Positions 1 to 7,000 are shown, counted from the first letter of the stretch. The stretch: 8,000 bases of DNA from Chloroflexota bacterium (GCA_009778865.1 WRFJ01000033.1:1-8000); one strand, 5' to 3'. Numbers and translations are program-made. Notes: a model not told the origin generated them from the sequence alone.

Positions 1-2
1 AA

Positions 3-146
3 GCTTTGGCCATGCAGGATTTGGCTGTAATACCCATTCTATTTGGGAGTACTTATGTACTAGTAGACAAAAACCTGAATGGCTATGAGCAGGGTATTTG
101 TGACCTGCCGGTCTTCAATACTATAGAATATAAGTCTGTCTTATGA
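3..146 (+). CDS. C-terminal end of a probable family 5 solute-binding protein (partial)
   Basis: This is an open frame of 47 codons entering from the left edge and ending at TGA 144-146; the other two plus frames are closed by stops in this stretch. The visible residues include AVIPILFGSTYVLV followed by a short NGYEQG segment. That resembles the end of SBP_bac_5 proteins (OppA/DppA/NikA type), where a line like 'MPIxPLYFYTxxYLVKPNVKGY' precedes the last strand. Such proteins bind peptides, nickel or related ligands outside the membrane and deliver them to an ABC permease. The family call rests on about 30 residues and is tentative; the ligand cannot be inferred. Its stop codon overlaps the next start (ATGA), so the next gene is probably translationally coupled to it. 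Confidence 0.45.
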   Translation, partial: ALAMQDLAVIPILFGSTYVLVDKNLNGYEQGICDLPVFNTIEYKSVL

Positions 147-643
147 TAAAAGAACCGGTACGTGCCTATCTGGATATAGAAACCACTGGCTTAACTCCCG
201 ACTGCTCATACATAACGGTAGTGGGCGTGTATATGGTTTCTGCTGAGAGTAGTAATTTTAGACAGTTTGTGGGACGGACTTGGCCCAGTTGTGATCTTTT
301 ACAGCACGTGCGCCAGGCGGATATCCTATATACTTATAACGGCAGTCGTTTTGACTTACCGTTTATACAAGCACAGACCGGTTTGGTTTTACATAAATAT
401 GTGAAACACGTGGATCTAATGTATAACTGCTGGAAACGCAATTTACATGGCGGGCTTAAAAAAGTAGAAAAAATGCTAGGCATAGAGCGTGCTTTGCCAG
501 ATGTGAATGGTTATATGGCTGTCATATTGTGGCAACGCTATCAAAACTATGGCGATGAATATTCTTTGGAAAAACTTTTAGCTTATAATAAAGAGGATTG
601 TGTAAATCTGCATATTTTACGGCAAAAACTTGGTATAGACTAA
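143..643 (+). CDS. RNase H-fold DEDDy exonuclease domain protein (YprB-like, RNase_H_2)
   Basis: This 166-residue protein is a stand-alone DnaQ-like 3'-5' exonuclease domain. The acidic residues are in order: D11 and E13 in the YLDIETTGL motif (ExoI), D71 in YNGSRFDLPF (ExoII), D91 in the HVDLM strand, and Y148 with D152 in YNKEDCVNL (ExoIII). Tyr four residues before the last Asp makes it the DEDDy type. The pattern 'YNGxxFDLPF...HxDL...LKKVEKMLGI...YNxxD' is that of the RNase_H_2 family that includes Bacillus YprB, here without any extra domain. A metal-dependent 3'-5' nuclease activity on DNA or RNA is expected from the family; the substrate is unknown. The start overlaps the upstream stop by 4 bp, and no good ribosome binding site precedes it, which fits translational coupling. 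It converges on the next gene with a 24-bp gap in which I see no terminator. Confidence 0.82.
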   Translation: MIKEPVRAYLDIETTGLTPDCSYITVVGVYMVSAESSNFRQFVGRTWPSCDLLQHVRQADILYTYNGSRFDLPFIQAQTGLVLHKYVKHVDLMYNCWKRNLHGGLKKVEKMLGIERALPDVNGYMAVILWQRYQNYGDEYSLEKLLAYNKEDCVNLHILRQKLGID

Positions 644-667
644 AATCATGTTAAGTTTTATTATGGT

Positions 668-1009
668 TTAAGAAGGTTTTTGCACTTTATCCCACATCAG
701 ATTTTGTTTGTTATTATTAAACCATTCCCAAAAAGAAATATAAGTTGGGCAGTCTTTTTGTTTAGCACAGGAAGCGCAATTTTTAACACCTTTGTCTATG
801 CAACACAGTTCTATTTCGCAATCGCGGCAGAAAACAAAACGATTTTGGCTTTTACAGCCCTCGCAATAAAATTCTTTGCGGGTAAGCTTGGTTTTGAAAA
901 CAGCGCTCCAGTTTTTAGCCAACAGACCGCCGGTTTTAGGTTTATCTATATATTTTAGGTTATAGACTGGACATTGTTCACAGTTTTGTCCGCAGTATGA
1001 TTGGAGCAT
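668..1009 (-). CDS. DUF3795 family cysteine-rich protein
   Basis: This 113-residue cytosolic protein has twelve cysteines: C6, C10, C13, C49, C52, C61, C64, C69, C70, C78, C81 and C87. The layout YCGxxCxxCPVY near the N-terminus, CEGCKS in the middle, then FCRDCEIExCCIDKGVKNCASCAKQKDC matches the DUF3795 family as I know it. The spacing suggests one or more bound metals (zinc or an iron-sulfur cluster); that is an inference, and the family has no established function. A GAGG ribosome binding site (plus-strand 1016-1019) stands 6 nt before the ATG, supporting the start. It is transcribed away from ogt's end on the same strand after a 135-bp gap and so may have its own promoter. No transmembrane segment or signal peptide is visible. 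Confidence 0.72.
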   Translation of the reverse strand: MLQSYCGQNCEQCPVYNLKYIDKPKTGGLLAKNWSAVFKTKLTRKEFYCEGCKSQNRFVFCRDCEIELCCIDKGVKNCASCAKQKDCPTYISFWEWFNNNKQNLMWDKVQKPS

Positions 1010-1144
1010 ATTTTTCCTCGTAATTTAATGTTGGTTTCTATTTTGACGGCTTAGCATTATTTTTGTTGTGTCGCTTAACCTTCTCTTTTTTATATAGAGT
1101 AGATTTTAGCATCTAATGAAGTCTGCACTGCAAAAACATCGTTT

Positions 1145-1609
1145 TTATTTGCGCTCTAGTTCTAAAAGACAGGTTTTAAAATGTAGGCCTTCGCTGTAGC
1201 CTACCAAGCTACCATTTTTACCTATGACGCGATGGCAAGGCAAAAAGATGGGTAAGGGATTTAAGCGGTTGGCACTGCCTATAGCTCGGGCCGCACGTTC
1301 ATTGCCAATGGTTATAGCTACATCTTGGTAGCTTGCGGTATTACCATACGGTATATTCAGTAAAGCATACCAAACTTTTATTTGGAAAGGTGTACCTTGA
1401 GGTTTAAGCGGCAAAGTAAAATCTTGACGGGTACCATTTAGATATTCTGTAAGCTGTTGATATGCTTCTTTTAAGACTGCTGTCTCTTGATAAGAAGCTT
1501 CTGCTAGAGGTGTGCTTTCTCTATGTAAAAATATACGGGTTATATAGCCGTCTTCTTCGGCTATCCAGGTATTTCCTAGGTCAGTACGATAAGAAAAAAT
1601 GTTGATCAT
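1145..1609 (-). CDS. ogt: Methylated-DNA--protein-cysteine S-methyltransferase
   Basis: This suicide repair protein transfers the alkyl group from O6-alkylguanine (and O4-alkylthymine) in DNA to its own cysteine. The 154 residues contain the whole family core: Y94 in the helix-turn-helix entry, the arginine finger R108 in AARAIG, the R115/N117 pair in ANRLNPLP, and the active-site C125 in the PCHRVIG motif. The C-terminal LLELERK supplies the usual late glutamate. Spacing from R108 to C125 (17 residues) and from Y94 to C125 (31) equals that of human MGMT. The N-terminal 70 residues form the small alpha/beta domain typical of Ogt-length proteins; there is no Ada N-terminal domain. AGGA lies 7 nt upstream of the ATG. 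It is divergent from an AlkD-like glycosylase gene, so two alkylation-repair functions share one control region. An extended -10 promoter lies upstream. Confidence 0.93.
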   Translation of the reverse strand: MINIFSYRTDLGNTWIAEEDGYITRIFLHRESTPLAEASYQETAVLKEAYQQLTEYLNGTRQDFTLPLKPQGTPFQIKVWYALLNIPYGNTASYQDVAITIGNERAARAIGSANRLNPLPIFLPCHRVIGKNGSLVGYSEGLHFKTCLLELERK

Positions 1610-1639
1610 GCTTTTTTCCTGTTCTCTCGCTATTTGAAG

Positions 1640-1679
1640 AAACTTATTGTATTATAACAAAAACAGTCGTTGTAAGTTT
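1640..1679. repeat. Spaced inverted repeat in the ogt/alkD-like intergenic region
   Basis: AAACTTA at 1640-1646 and its exact reverse complement TAAGTTT at 1673-1679 flank 26 bp, with centres 33 bp apart (about three helical turns). The ogt extended -10 element lies between the arms, and a smaller TTGT-N6-ACAA dyad (1647-1660) is nested inside. The placement, close to the middle of a 92-bp divergent intergenic region, suits an operator shared by both genes. Seven-base arms in A+T-rich DNA can arise by chance, so this is a candidate only. Confidence 0.3.
1651..1659 (-). promoter_or_regulatory. Extended -10 promoter for ogt
   Basis: On the minus strand this reads TGTTATAAT, a perfect TGnTATAAT extended -10 element. 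No strong -35 hexamer stands 16-18 bp upstream, which extended -10 promoters do not need. The expected start site near 1644 gives a leader of about 35 nt, with the AGGA ribosome binding site inside it. On the plus strand a TATAAT at 1685-1690 lies only 11 bp before the alkD-like ATG and lacks a -35, so I do not call it as that gene's promoter. Confidence 0.5.
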
Positions 1680-1701
1680 TATTTTATAATCAGGATATAT
1701 T

Positions 1702-2394
1702 ATGACTAAATTTACTGCCAGTTATGTTAAAAATTATCTTTTAAGCTATGCCGATGAAAAAGGCCAAAAATTCGGTTGCAGGATTATCCCCGGCTGCTCA
1801 AATATTTTAGGGGTGCGCACGCCGATAATGCGTTCTTTAGCTAAAGAAATAGCTCAAGATGACTATCTTGCCTATTTACAGGACGCTCAAGATGAATACT
1901 ACGAAGAGACTATGGTGCAAGGAATGGTTATCAGTTATCTGAAAACAGATATAGAAGAAGTTTTGCATCATACGGCTGCCTTTATTCCCAAAATTAATAA
2001 TTGGGCTGTAAATGATAGTTTTACCATGGGGTTTAATTTTAAGAAAAAAGACTTGCCGGCAGTATGGAATTTTGTACAAAGCTATCTTGTTTCCCGTAAA
2101 GAATATGAGGCCAGATTTGCCATTGTTGTTTTACTGGCACATTTTGTTAATGAAGAATATATAGACAGGATACTAGCAGCTTTGGATAGTGTAACGCAAA
2201 AAGACTATTATGCTAATATGGCTGTTGCTTGGGCTTTATGCGAATGTTATCTGAAATTTCCAGTTAAAACTTTAGCTTATATGCAAAATAGTAATTTTAC
2301 TTCAGAAGTTTTTAATAAAGCCATCCAAAAAATTTGTGAATCCAAACGAGTCAGTTTTGAAGATAAAACAGCCTTGCGGTGTCTTAAAAGATAA
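1702..2394 (+). CDS. AlkD-like DNA alkylation repair protein (HEAT-repeat DNA glycosylase)
   Basis: This 230-residue all-helical protein belongs to the DNA alkylation repair (AlkD/AlkC) superfamily. Known members remove N3- and N7-alkylpurines from DNA by a glycosylase reaction that does not flip the base. Recognisable blocks are ILGVRTPIMRSLAK (35-48), EETMVQGMVISYLK (68-81), FIPKINNWAVNDSF (94-107), an ARFAIVVLL helix, MAVAWALCECY, and a C-terminal FNKAIQKICESKRVS segment. W101 and D105 in NWAVNDS have the W-x-x-x-D spacing of the catalytic Trp/Asp of Bacillus cereus AlkD (W109, D113), so I infer an active enzyme. In relatives I remember NWAVCDSF here; this protein has Asn for that Cys. AGGA lies 6 nt before the ATG. 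It diverges from ogt, giving a two-enzyme alkylation-repair locus, and ends 11 bp from the convergent radical SAM gene. Confidence 0.87.
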   Translation: MTKFTASYVKNYLLSYADEKGQKFGCRIIPGCSNILGVRTPIMRSLAKEIAQDDYLAYLQDAQDEYYEETMVQGMVISYLKTDIEEVLHHTAAFIPKINNWAVNDSFTMGFNFKKKDLPAVWNFVQSYLVSRKEYEARFAIVVLLAHFVNEEYIDRILAALDSVTQKDYYANMAVAWALCECYLKFPVKTLAYMQNSNFTSEVFNKAIQKICESKRVSFEDKTALRCLKR

Positions 2395-2405
2395 AATATT
2401 TTTTG

Positions 2406-2729
2406 TTAAAATAGCGCCAGTTGGCAATATGACAATTTCTCTTGAAGCTTAGCCTTCATTGGGTTGATAAACGAGCCACTTAAACCGTGTTTTTCTCTTA
2501 ACTGATGAAAAAGAGAGTAAATGCGCATGCGATAATCCTTTAGGGCATTCCAGTCAGGATAAAGGGCACAAAACTCTGTTAGAAGATCAGGAAAATAATT
2601 ACGTATAAAATTCAAAAAGAGTCCGCGTGTTTGCCCTATAAGACGCAAAATATTAGCCACCGCGTAATCTACCCTGGCTTCTTTGGCTTTGGCCATCATA
2701 TCATTAAATACATCGGCATCATCGGTTAA
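2406..2729 (-). CDS. C-terminal fragment of the SPL-like radical SAM protein
   Basis: This is 107 codons in the frame reached by a -1 shift, starting with LTDDADVFND; an internal ATG at 2697-2699 could nominally start a 97-residue product. It carries the family's C-terminal region: RLIGQTRGLFLNFI, YPDWNALKDYRMRIYSLFHQLREKHGLSGSF, and the end LSYCQLALF. It has none of the cluster cysteines, so alone it cannot be a radical SAM enzyme. No ribosome binding site of its own is evident before the internal ATG. Confidence 0.7.
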   Translation of the reverse strand, partial: LTDDADVFNDMMAKAKEARVDYAVANILRLIGQTRGLFLNFIRNYFPDLLTEFCALYPDWNALKDYRMRIYSLFHQLREKHGLSGSFINPMKAKLQEKLSYCQLALF

Positions 2730-3316
2730 AAAAGTATGATGGGCATTACATGCAGGCCGGTAGAGGCGTTGCTCTTGGCCATTTCTTTTATCATATCCAG
2801 TCGTCTTTGTGGAGATGGTGTTGCCGGTTCTAACTTTTTCTGCATATTTTCGTCAGCGGTTATAAGCGAACAGGCTATATTGACGTAAGTTAGGCGTCCC
2901 AACTCATCTATTAAGTCATAATCGCGCAAAATAAGATCAGATTTAGTGGAAATAGTGATGGGATTTTTATATTTGATCATCAGTTTTAAAATCTGCGGCA
3001 TAATTTGTTCCTTTTCTTCAAGCAGTTGATAACAGTCGGTGACGCTGTTAATGTTGATGATCTCTTTCTTCCAGGAGCGGCTACGCAATCTTTCTTCTAA
3101 TATATCCACAATGTTACTTTTAATATAAATCTCTCTAAAGTAGTCATCCGGATTACCACATATCATACTTGTTAAGTATTTATGTGAATACAGGGCATAA
3201 CAGTAACGGCATCCGTGTTCACAGCCGCGGTAAATATTTAAGTCCCAGCCATAGGGAAGATAATCACTTTTTACTTTGTGCAAAGCAGTCTTAACGGTTA
3301 TATCTTGATATCCCAT
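2726..3316 (-). CDS. N-terminal fragment of the SPL-like radical SAM protein (cluster-bearing)
   Basis: This fragment holds the catalytic half. Counting from the upstream ATG at 3350-3352, C44, C48 and C51 in RGCEHGCRYCYALYSH form the CxxxCxxC motif that binds the [4Fe-4S] cluster and S-adenosylmethionine. The blocks IYIKSNIVDILEERL, SVTDCYQ, PITISTKSDLILRDYDLIDEL and TYVNIACSLIT are typical of the SPL-like group. It stops prematurely at TAA 2726-2728. I prefer the ATG at 3314-3316 (MGYQDITVKTAL...) because family members begin at about that point and the predicted promoter would leave only about 8 nt before the upstream ATG. The upstream start adds 12 residues. Neither start has a strong ribosome binding site, so the choice is uncertain. 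Confidence 0.78.
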   Translation of the reverse strand: MGYQDITVKTALHKVKSDYLPYGWDLNIYRGCEHGCRYCYALYSHKYLTSMICGNPDDYFREIYIKSNIVDILEERLRSRSWKKEIININSVTDCYQLLEEKEQIMPQILKLMIKYKNPITISTKSDLILRDYDLIDELGRLTYVNIACSLITADENMQKKLEPATPSPQRRLDMIKEMAKSNASTGLHVMPIILF

Positions 3317-3367
3317 AATATATGCTTTTAAAATAACCTGACTTTTTCTCATGTTCTATATATTGAT

Positions 3368-3396
3368 ATTTTAGCACATATGTTCTCTTTTGTAAA
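3368..3396 (-). promoter_or_regulatory. Sigma-70-type promoter for the radical SAM gene
   Basis: On the minus strand TTTACA (plus 3391-3396) and TAAAAT (plus 3368-3373) are separated by exactly 17 bp, each matching consensus at 5 of 6 bases. The start site should fall near 3361, giving a leader of about 45 nt to the ATG at 3316. A palindrome (3385-3416) covers the -35 box, so repression at this promoter is plausible. Confidence 0.5.
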
Positions 3397-3416
3397 ACAC
3401 CAGTGTTAAACAAGAG
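3385..3416. repeat. Long imperfect palindrome over the radical SAM -35 box
   Basis: The core AACAC-CA-GTGTT is flanked symmetrically by AA on both sides, then TGT/ACA and CTC/GAG, with two extra T in the left arm. The result is dyad symmetry over about 32 bp. It lies in the intergenic region between the divergent radical SAM and small membrane protein genes and covers the -35 hexamer of the former. This is the position of a repressor operator. I do not recognise it as the site of a named regulator. Confidence 0.4.
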
Positions 3417-3509
3417 GGCTCTTTGACATTTATATTTCACATAGATTTTAAATCCTATACTTTGGCTCTACTGTAGCTTTAAAATAAAAAACTGGGCAAA
3501 TTTAATGTT

Positions 3510-3538
3510 TTGCCAAAAAAGCTGCTATGTGATAAAAA
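3510..3538 (+). promoter_or_regulatory. Weak candidate promoter for the small membrane protein
   Basis: TTGCCA (3510-3515) and TAAAAA (3533-3538) are 17 bp apart, giving a leader of about 24 nt. The -35 overlaps one arm of a short inverted repeat, GGCAAA (3495-3500) with TTTGCC (3509-3514). An alternative is a perfect TTGACA at 3423-3428, whose best -10 (TTTAAA, 18 bp away) is weak and would give a leader of about 110 nt. I cannot choose between them. Confidence 0.25.
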
Positions 3539-3557
3539 TATATAAGATTTTAACACA

Positions 3558-3563
3558 AGAGGA
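3558..3563 (+). promoter_or_regulatory. Ribosome binding site that selects the second ATG
   Basis: AGAGGA ends 2 nt before the first ATG (3566) and 5 nt before the adjacent in-frame ATG (3569). Only the second spacing is in the normal range, so translation most likely begins at 3569. Confidence 0.5.
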
Positions 3564-3568
3564 CAATG

Positions 3569-3760
3569 ATGATTAAAGAATCCGAGCAGGGACCGCATAA
3601 ACCGACGTTGTTGGTAATACTTAAGATTATCGGTGTTGTTATGGTACTGGTGGGCTCAGCTATGTTGGTTTTTTCTTCTTGGCCTTTTGTTTTTGGCTTA
3701 ATGTTTATACTTTTTGGCGTGCTACTCGTATTATCAGACGATATTCAAAAAACAAACTAG
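3569..3760 (+). CDS. Small two-helix membrane protein, function unknown
   Basis: This is a 63-residue protein (64 if the first of two adjacent ATGs is used). Counting from the first Met, a short hydrophilic N-terminus with KESEQGPHK is followed by a hydrophobic helix at about residues 14-36 containing IIGVVMVLVGSAM. A short SSWP turn leads to a second helix at about 39-57 (FGLMFILFGVLLVL), and an acidic-polar tail SDDIQKTN closes the protein. It is therefore a likely inner-membrane hairpin with both ends on the same side. I recognise no family motif; small hydrophobic proteins of this sort are common and mostly uncharacterised. A good ribosome binding site and its isolated position, divergent from the radical SAM gene, support it as a real gene. 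No toxin-antitoxin partner is visible. Confidence 0.6.
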   Translation: MIKESEQGPHKPTLLVILKIIGVVMVLVGSAMLVFSSWPFVFGLMFILFGVLLVLSDDIQKTN

Positions 3761-3991
3761 CAAAAGCATCTCCTATATTGATTTAACTTCAACAATTAAA
3801 GTTTTTAAAGATGAGACAAGAAAGCGAAACGCAATTGTTATCATAAAGCATTTAATTATCAGATGGTTTATATCAAAATCTGTTTAGCCGGTAACTTATT
3901 AGCCGGTGTTGGATACTATTGCGCAATGAATCAGAGGCCCTTTCTAGTGACTTTTCTGATTAGTTTAAAAAACTAAAATATTATGACAAAC
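3761..3991. other. Gene-free stretch with short repeats and weak hairpins
   Basis: I find no convincing ORF in these 231 bases. TTAGCCGGT occurs twice in tandem (3884-3892 and 3899-3907, period 15). AATCAGA (3929-3935) pairs with TCTGATT (3955-3961) across a 19-nt loop, followed by TTAGTTT/AAACTAA (3960-3976). A 5-bp A+T-rich hairpin with a short T run (about 3786-3806) might end the small membrane protein transcript, but it is weak. None of these corresponds to an element I recognise. Confidence 0.35.
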
Positions 3992-4021
3992 AAAACGGCC
4001 ATTCATATGAATGGCCGTTTT
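3992..4021 (-). terminator. Perfect palindromic intrinsic terminator of pyc
   Basis: The 30 bases form a perfect inverted repeat: each arm is 15 bases, with the G+C block ACGGCC near the outside and ATTCAT at the centre. On the minus strand the stem ends in GGCCGTTTT followed by GTTTGT, the U-rich tail of an intrinsic terminator. It lies 24 bp after the pyc stop codon. Because the plus strand also ends in TTTT it may work in both directions. Confidence 0.85.
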
Positions 4022-4044
4022 CAAAACCTGAAGACCGTTTAAGA

Positions 4045-7000
4045 TTATTTAAGTTTTATTAAAAGCTCACCAGCTTTAATAGAATGGCCTACAGATACTA
4101 AAATTTTCTCTACAATGCCGGCATTTTTGGAAGCTACACTCACTTCCATTTTCATGCCTTCCAAAATTATAAGAGATTGATTTTCGCTGACACTATCACC
4201 TTCTTTGACTAACACTTTAGAAACAGCACCTGGAATACTAGCACCAATTTGCAAACTATCGGAAGGATCGGCAAAAACGGTGATGTTTTCTGAGGCTACT
4301 AGCGAGTTGTCTTTCACAGCGATTTCGCGGCGGGCACCATTTAACTCAAAGATGAGATTACGCGTGCCGTCTTCATTGGCTTCACCGCTACCGAGGTATT
4401 TAATAATGAGAGTTTTACCCTCCTCAATCTCTATGGAAGTAGTTTCACCGGGAGCCATGCCCATAAAGAAGACATGGGTATCTAAGCGTGAAATATCGCG
4501 GTTTTCTTCATGGTTTTTTAGATAATCTTCTAATACTTTAGGATACATTACCCATGACACTATGTCCTGCATGGTAGGCTCGTCCTTGTATGGCTTAATC
4601 TTCTTTTTAATCTCTTCAAAATCTACCGGTGGTAACAATTTGCCGGGGCGAGTAGTGATAGGTTCTTGGTTTTTAAGCACCAGTTTTTGTAAAGCTTTCG
4701 GGAAACCCCAAGATGGTTGGCCCATCATGCCGCTAAAATATGACTCTACCGAGTCTGGGTAAGCTAAATCTTGACCTTTTTCCAAAATGTTATCTTTGGT
4801 GAGATTGTTTTGTACCATGAAGATAGCCATATCGCCTACCATTTTAGAGGAAGGAGTTACTTTAACGATATCGCCTAACATAAAGTTTACTTCACGATAT
4901 TTTTCTTTTACGTCATAAAAGCGTTCACCTAGGCCCATGCCTTCTACTTGCGGTTTGAGGTTGGTATACTGACCGCCTGGGATCTCGTAACGATACACAT
5001 CAGCAGCCGGTGTTATCATGTCGGATGCAAATTCAGCGTACCATGGACGTACTTGGGCCCAATAATCAGTCAGTTTCTGCAATTCATCCAAATCAAAGCC
5101 AGTGTCGCGTTCCTGTCCTTGAAGTGCAGCTACTACAGCGTTAATTGATGGCTGAGAAGTAAGCGAAGACAGTGAAGATATGGCGCAGTCTACAATATCT
5201 ACTCCAGCTTGAGCAGCCATTAGATAGGTGGCTACTTGGTTGCCGCTGGTATCATGTGTATGTAGGTGGATAGGTATGCCGATCTCTTCTTTAAGAGTTT
5301 TGACTAGCTTGTAAGCAGAATAAGGTTTAAGTAAACCGGCCATGTCTTTAATAGCCAAAAAATGGCAGCCGATGTTTTCCAGCTCTTTGGCTAATTTTAC
5401 ATAATATTCAAGAGTAAAACGATCGCGCTTAGGATCACTAATGTCACCGGTGTAGCAGATAGTGCCCTCGGCAATTTTACCGTTCTTAATAACTTCTTCT
5501 AGCGCCAGTTGCATACCAGGTAGCCAGTTTAAGCAGTCAAAAGTGCGGAAAACATCTACGCCGGCCTCAGCAGCTTCTTTGATGAAAGCCTTAATAACGT
5601 TGTCAGGGTAATTAGTGTAACCTACGGCATTAGCACCGCGCAAGAGCATTTGAAAGGGAATATTGGGGATAGCTTTACGCAGTTCCTGCAGGCGACGCCA
5701 GGGAGATTCGTGCAGGAAACGGTAAGCTACATCAAAAGTAGCTCCACCCCAAGTCTCCATGGAGAAAGCATCTTTTAAGATATGGGCAGTAGCCGGAGCT
5801 ATGCGCACCATGTCTTTAGTGCGCATGCGTGTGGCCAACAGAGACTGGTGGGCATCCCTAAAAGTTGTATCGGTCAGTAAAAGCTTATTTTGTGTCAGCA
5901 CCCAATTGCGCACAGCCTCCGGACCTTTAGAGTCCAGCATTTGTTTAATACTGCCTAAACTCTCGTTGCCAGCAGTAACGGCCGGTGCTTTAGGTTCTTC
6001 AAAACAAGGCTTTTTACTTCTGTTAATAGACATATCACCGATGTATTTTAAAATTTTGGCAGCACGATCGCGCGAAGGGTTAACATCAAAAAGCTCTTTG
6101 CTTTCGTCTATGAATTTGGTAGTAGCTAGGCCGCTTTGGAAAGTGTGGTGTGAGATAATATTCATCAAAAAAGCTATATTAGTCTTAACACCACGTACGC
6201 GCATTTCATTTAAGGCACGCAACATCCTGCGGCAAGTACCCTCAAAAGAACGGTCAAAAGAAGTGAGTTTGACTAGAAGACTATCATAGTAGGGAGTGAT
6301 AATAGCGCCGGGGAAAGCGTTGCCGGCATCTAAACGTATGCCGTAGCCACCGCTTGAGCGGTAAGCGGTAATACGGCCGGTGTCGGGCGCAAAGTTATTA
6401 GTGGGATCTTCGGTGGTTATGCGGCATTGGATGGCAAAGCCGCGGCTTTGCACTGCCTCTTGATTTTTGATACCTATCTCTGGAGAGTCAAGCGGCAGGC
6501 CTCTGGCTATTTGTATCTGTGCTTTTACTAAATCAATGCCGGTTACCACTTCGGTAACGGTATGTTCTACTTGAATACGCGGATTCATTTCAATAAAATA
6601 ATGATTACCGGTTCTATCCATCAAAAATTCTACTGTGCCAGCGTTTATATAACCTACTTCTTTGGCAATGCGCACCGCATCATCTAAAATCTGTTGGCGT
6701 TTTTCGGCAGCAAGAGTAAAGGCCGGGGTGTATTCTACTACTTTTTGGTAACGACGTTGCACCGAGCAGTCGCGTTCATATAAATGTACGATATTGCCGT
6801 AGCTGTCGCCTAATATCTGCACCTCAATATGTTTTGGTTCCTGCAGGTACTTTTCCATAAAAATATCGCCGTTACCGAAAGCTTTCAAAGCTTCGCTTTG
6901 TACCATACCTAAAGCATCAGCCATCTCATTGTCACTCTCTACTTTGCGCATACCGCGTCCACCACCGCCGCCAGCAGCTTTTAAAATTACAGGATAACCG

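Larger units (their letters stand above)
2406..3316 (-). pseudogene. Frameshifted SPL-family radical SAM protein, whole locus
   Basis: Two adjacent minus-strand frames together make one radical SAM protein of about 303 residues, the usual family length. The first part ends in GLHVMPIILF then TAA, where I recall relatives having MPIIP(F/Y)LTD. The second part carries on in the -1 frame with LTDDADVFND and runs to the family-typical end SYCQLALF. Restoring one C (CCT for CT) just before a run of six T residues rebuilds the expected Pro and the frame. Both halves keep family motifs, so the lesion is recent, a sequencing or assembly error, or a recoding site. The family is related to spore photoproduct lyase (SplB), but most such proteins lack a proven substrate, so DNA repair is only a possibility. 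As written the gene is broken. Confidence 0.8.

Noticed and set aside
680..958. 92-codon plus-strand ORF
   Set aside because: Antisense to the DUF3795 gene, which has the conserved cysteine pattern and a ribosome binding site.
1132..1146. AAAAAC-ATC-GTTTTT hairpin after ogt as a terminator
   Set aside because: The stem is 6 bp with a single G-C pair and a 3-nt loop; too weak to call.
1685..1690. Perfect TATAAT before the AlkD-like gene as its promoter
   Set aside because: It is only 11 bp from the ATG, has no -35 at 15-18 bp and no extended TG, and a start site there would remove most of the ribosome binding site from the mRNA.
1876..2079. 67-codon minus-strand ORF
   Set aside because: Antisense to the AlkD-like gene, with no features of its own.
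4205..5148. Three plus-strand ORFs of 66-106 codons
   Set aside because: All are antisense shadows of the pyc C-terminal and carboxyltransferase coding sequence.
5759..6289. 176-codon plus-strand ORF
   Set aside because: It lies entirely antisense to the biotin carboxylase/carboxyltransferase part of pyc, whose motifs are fully convincing; its product has no recognisable features.
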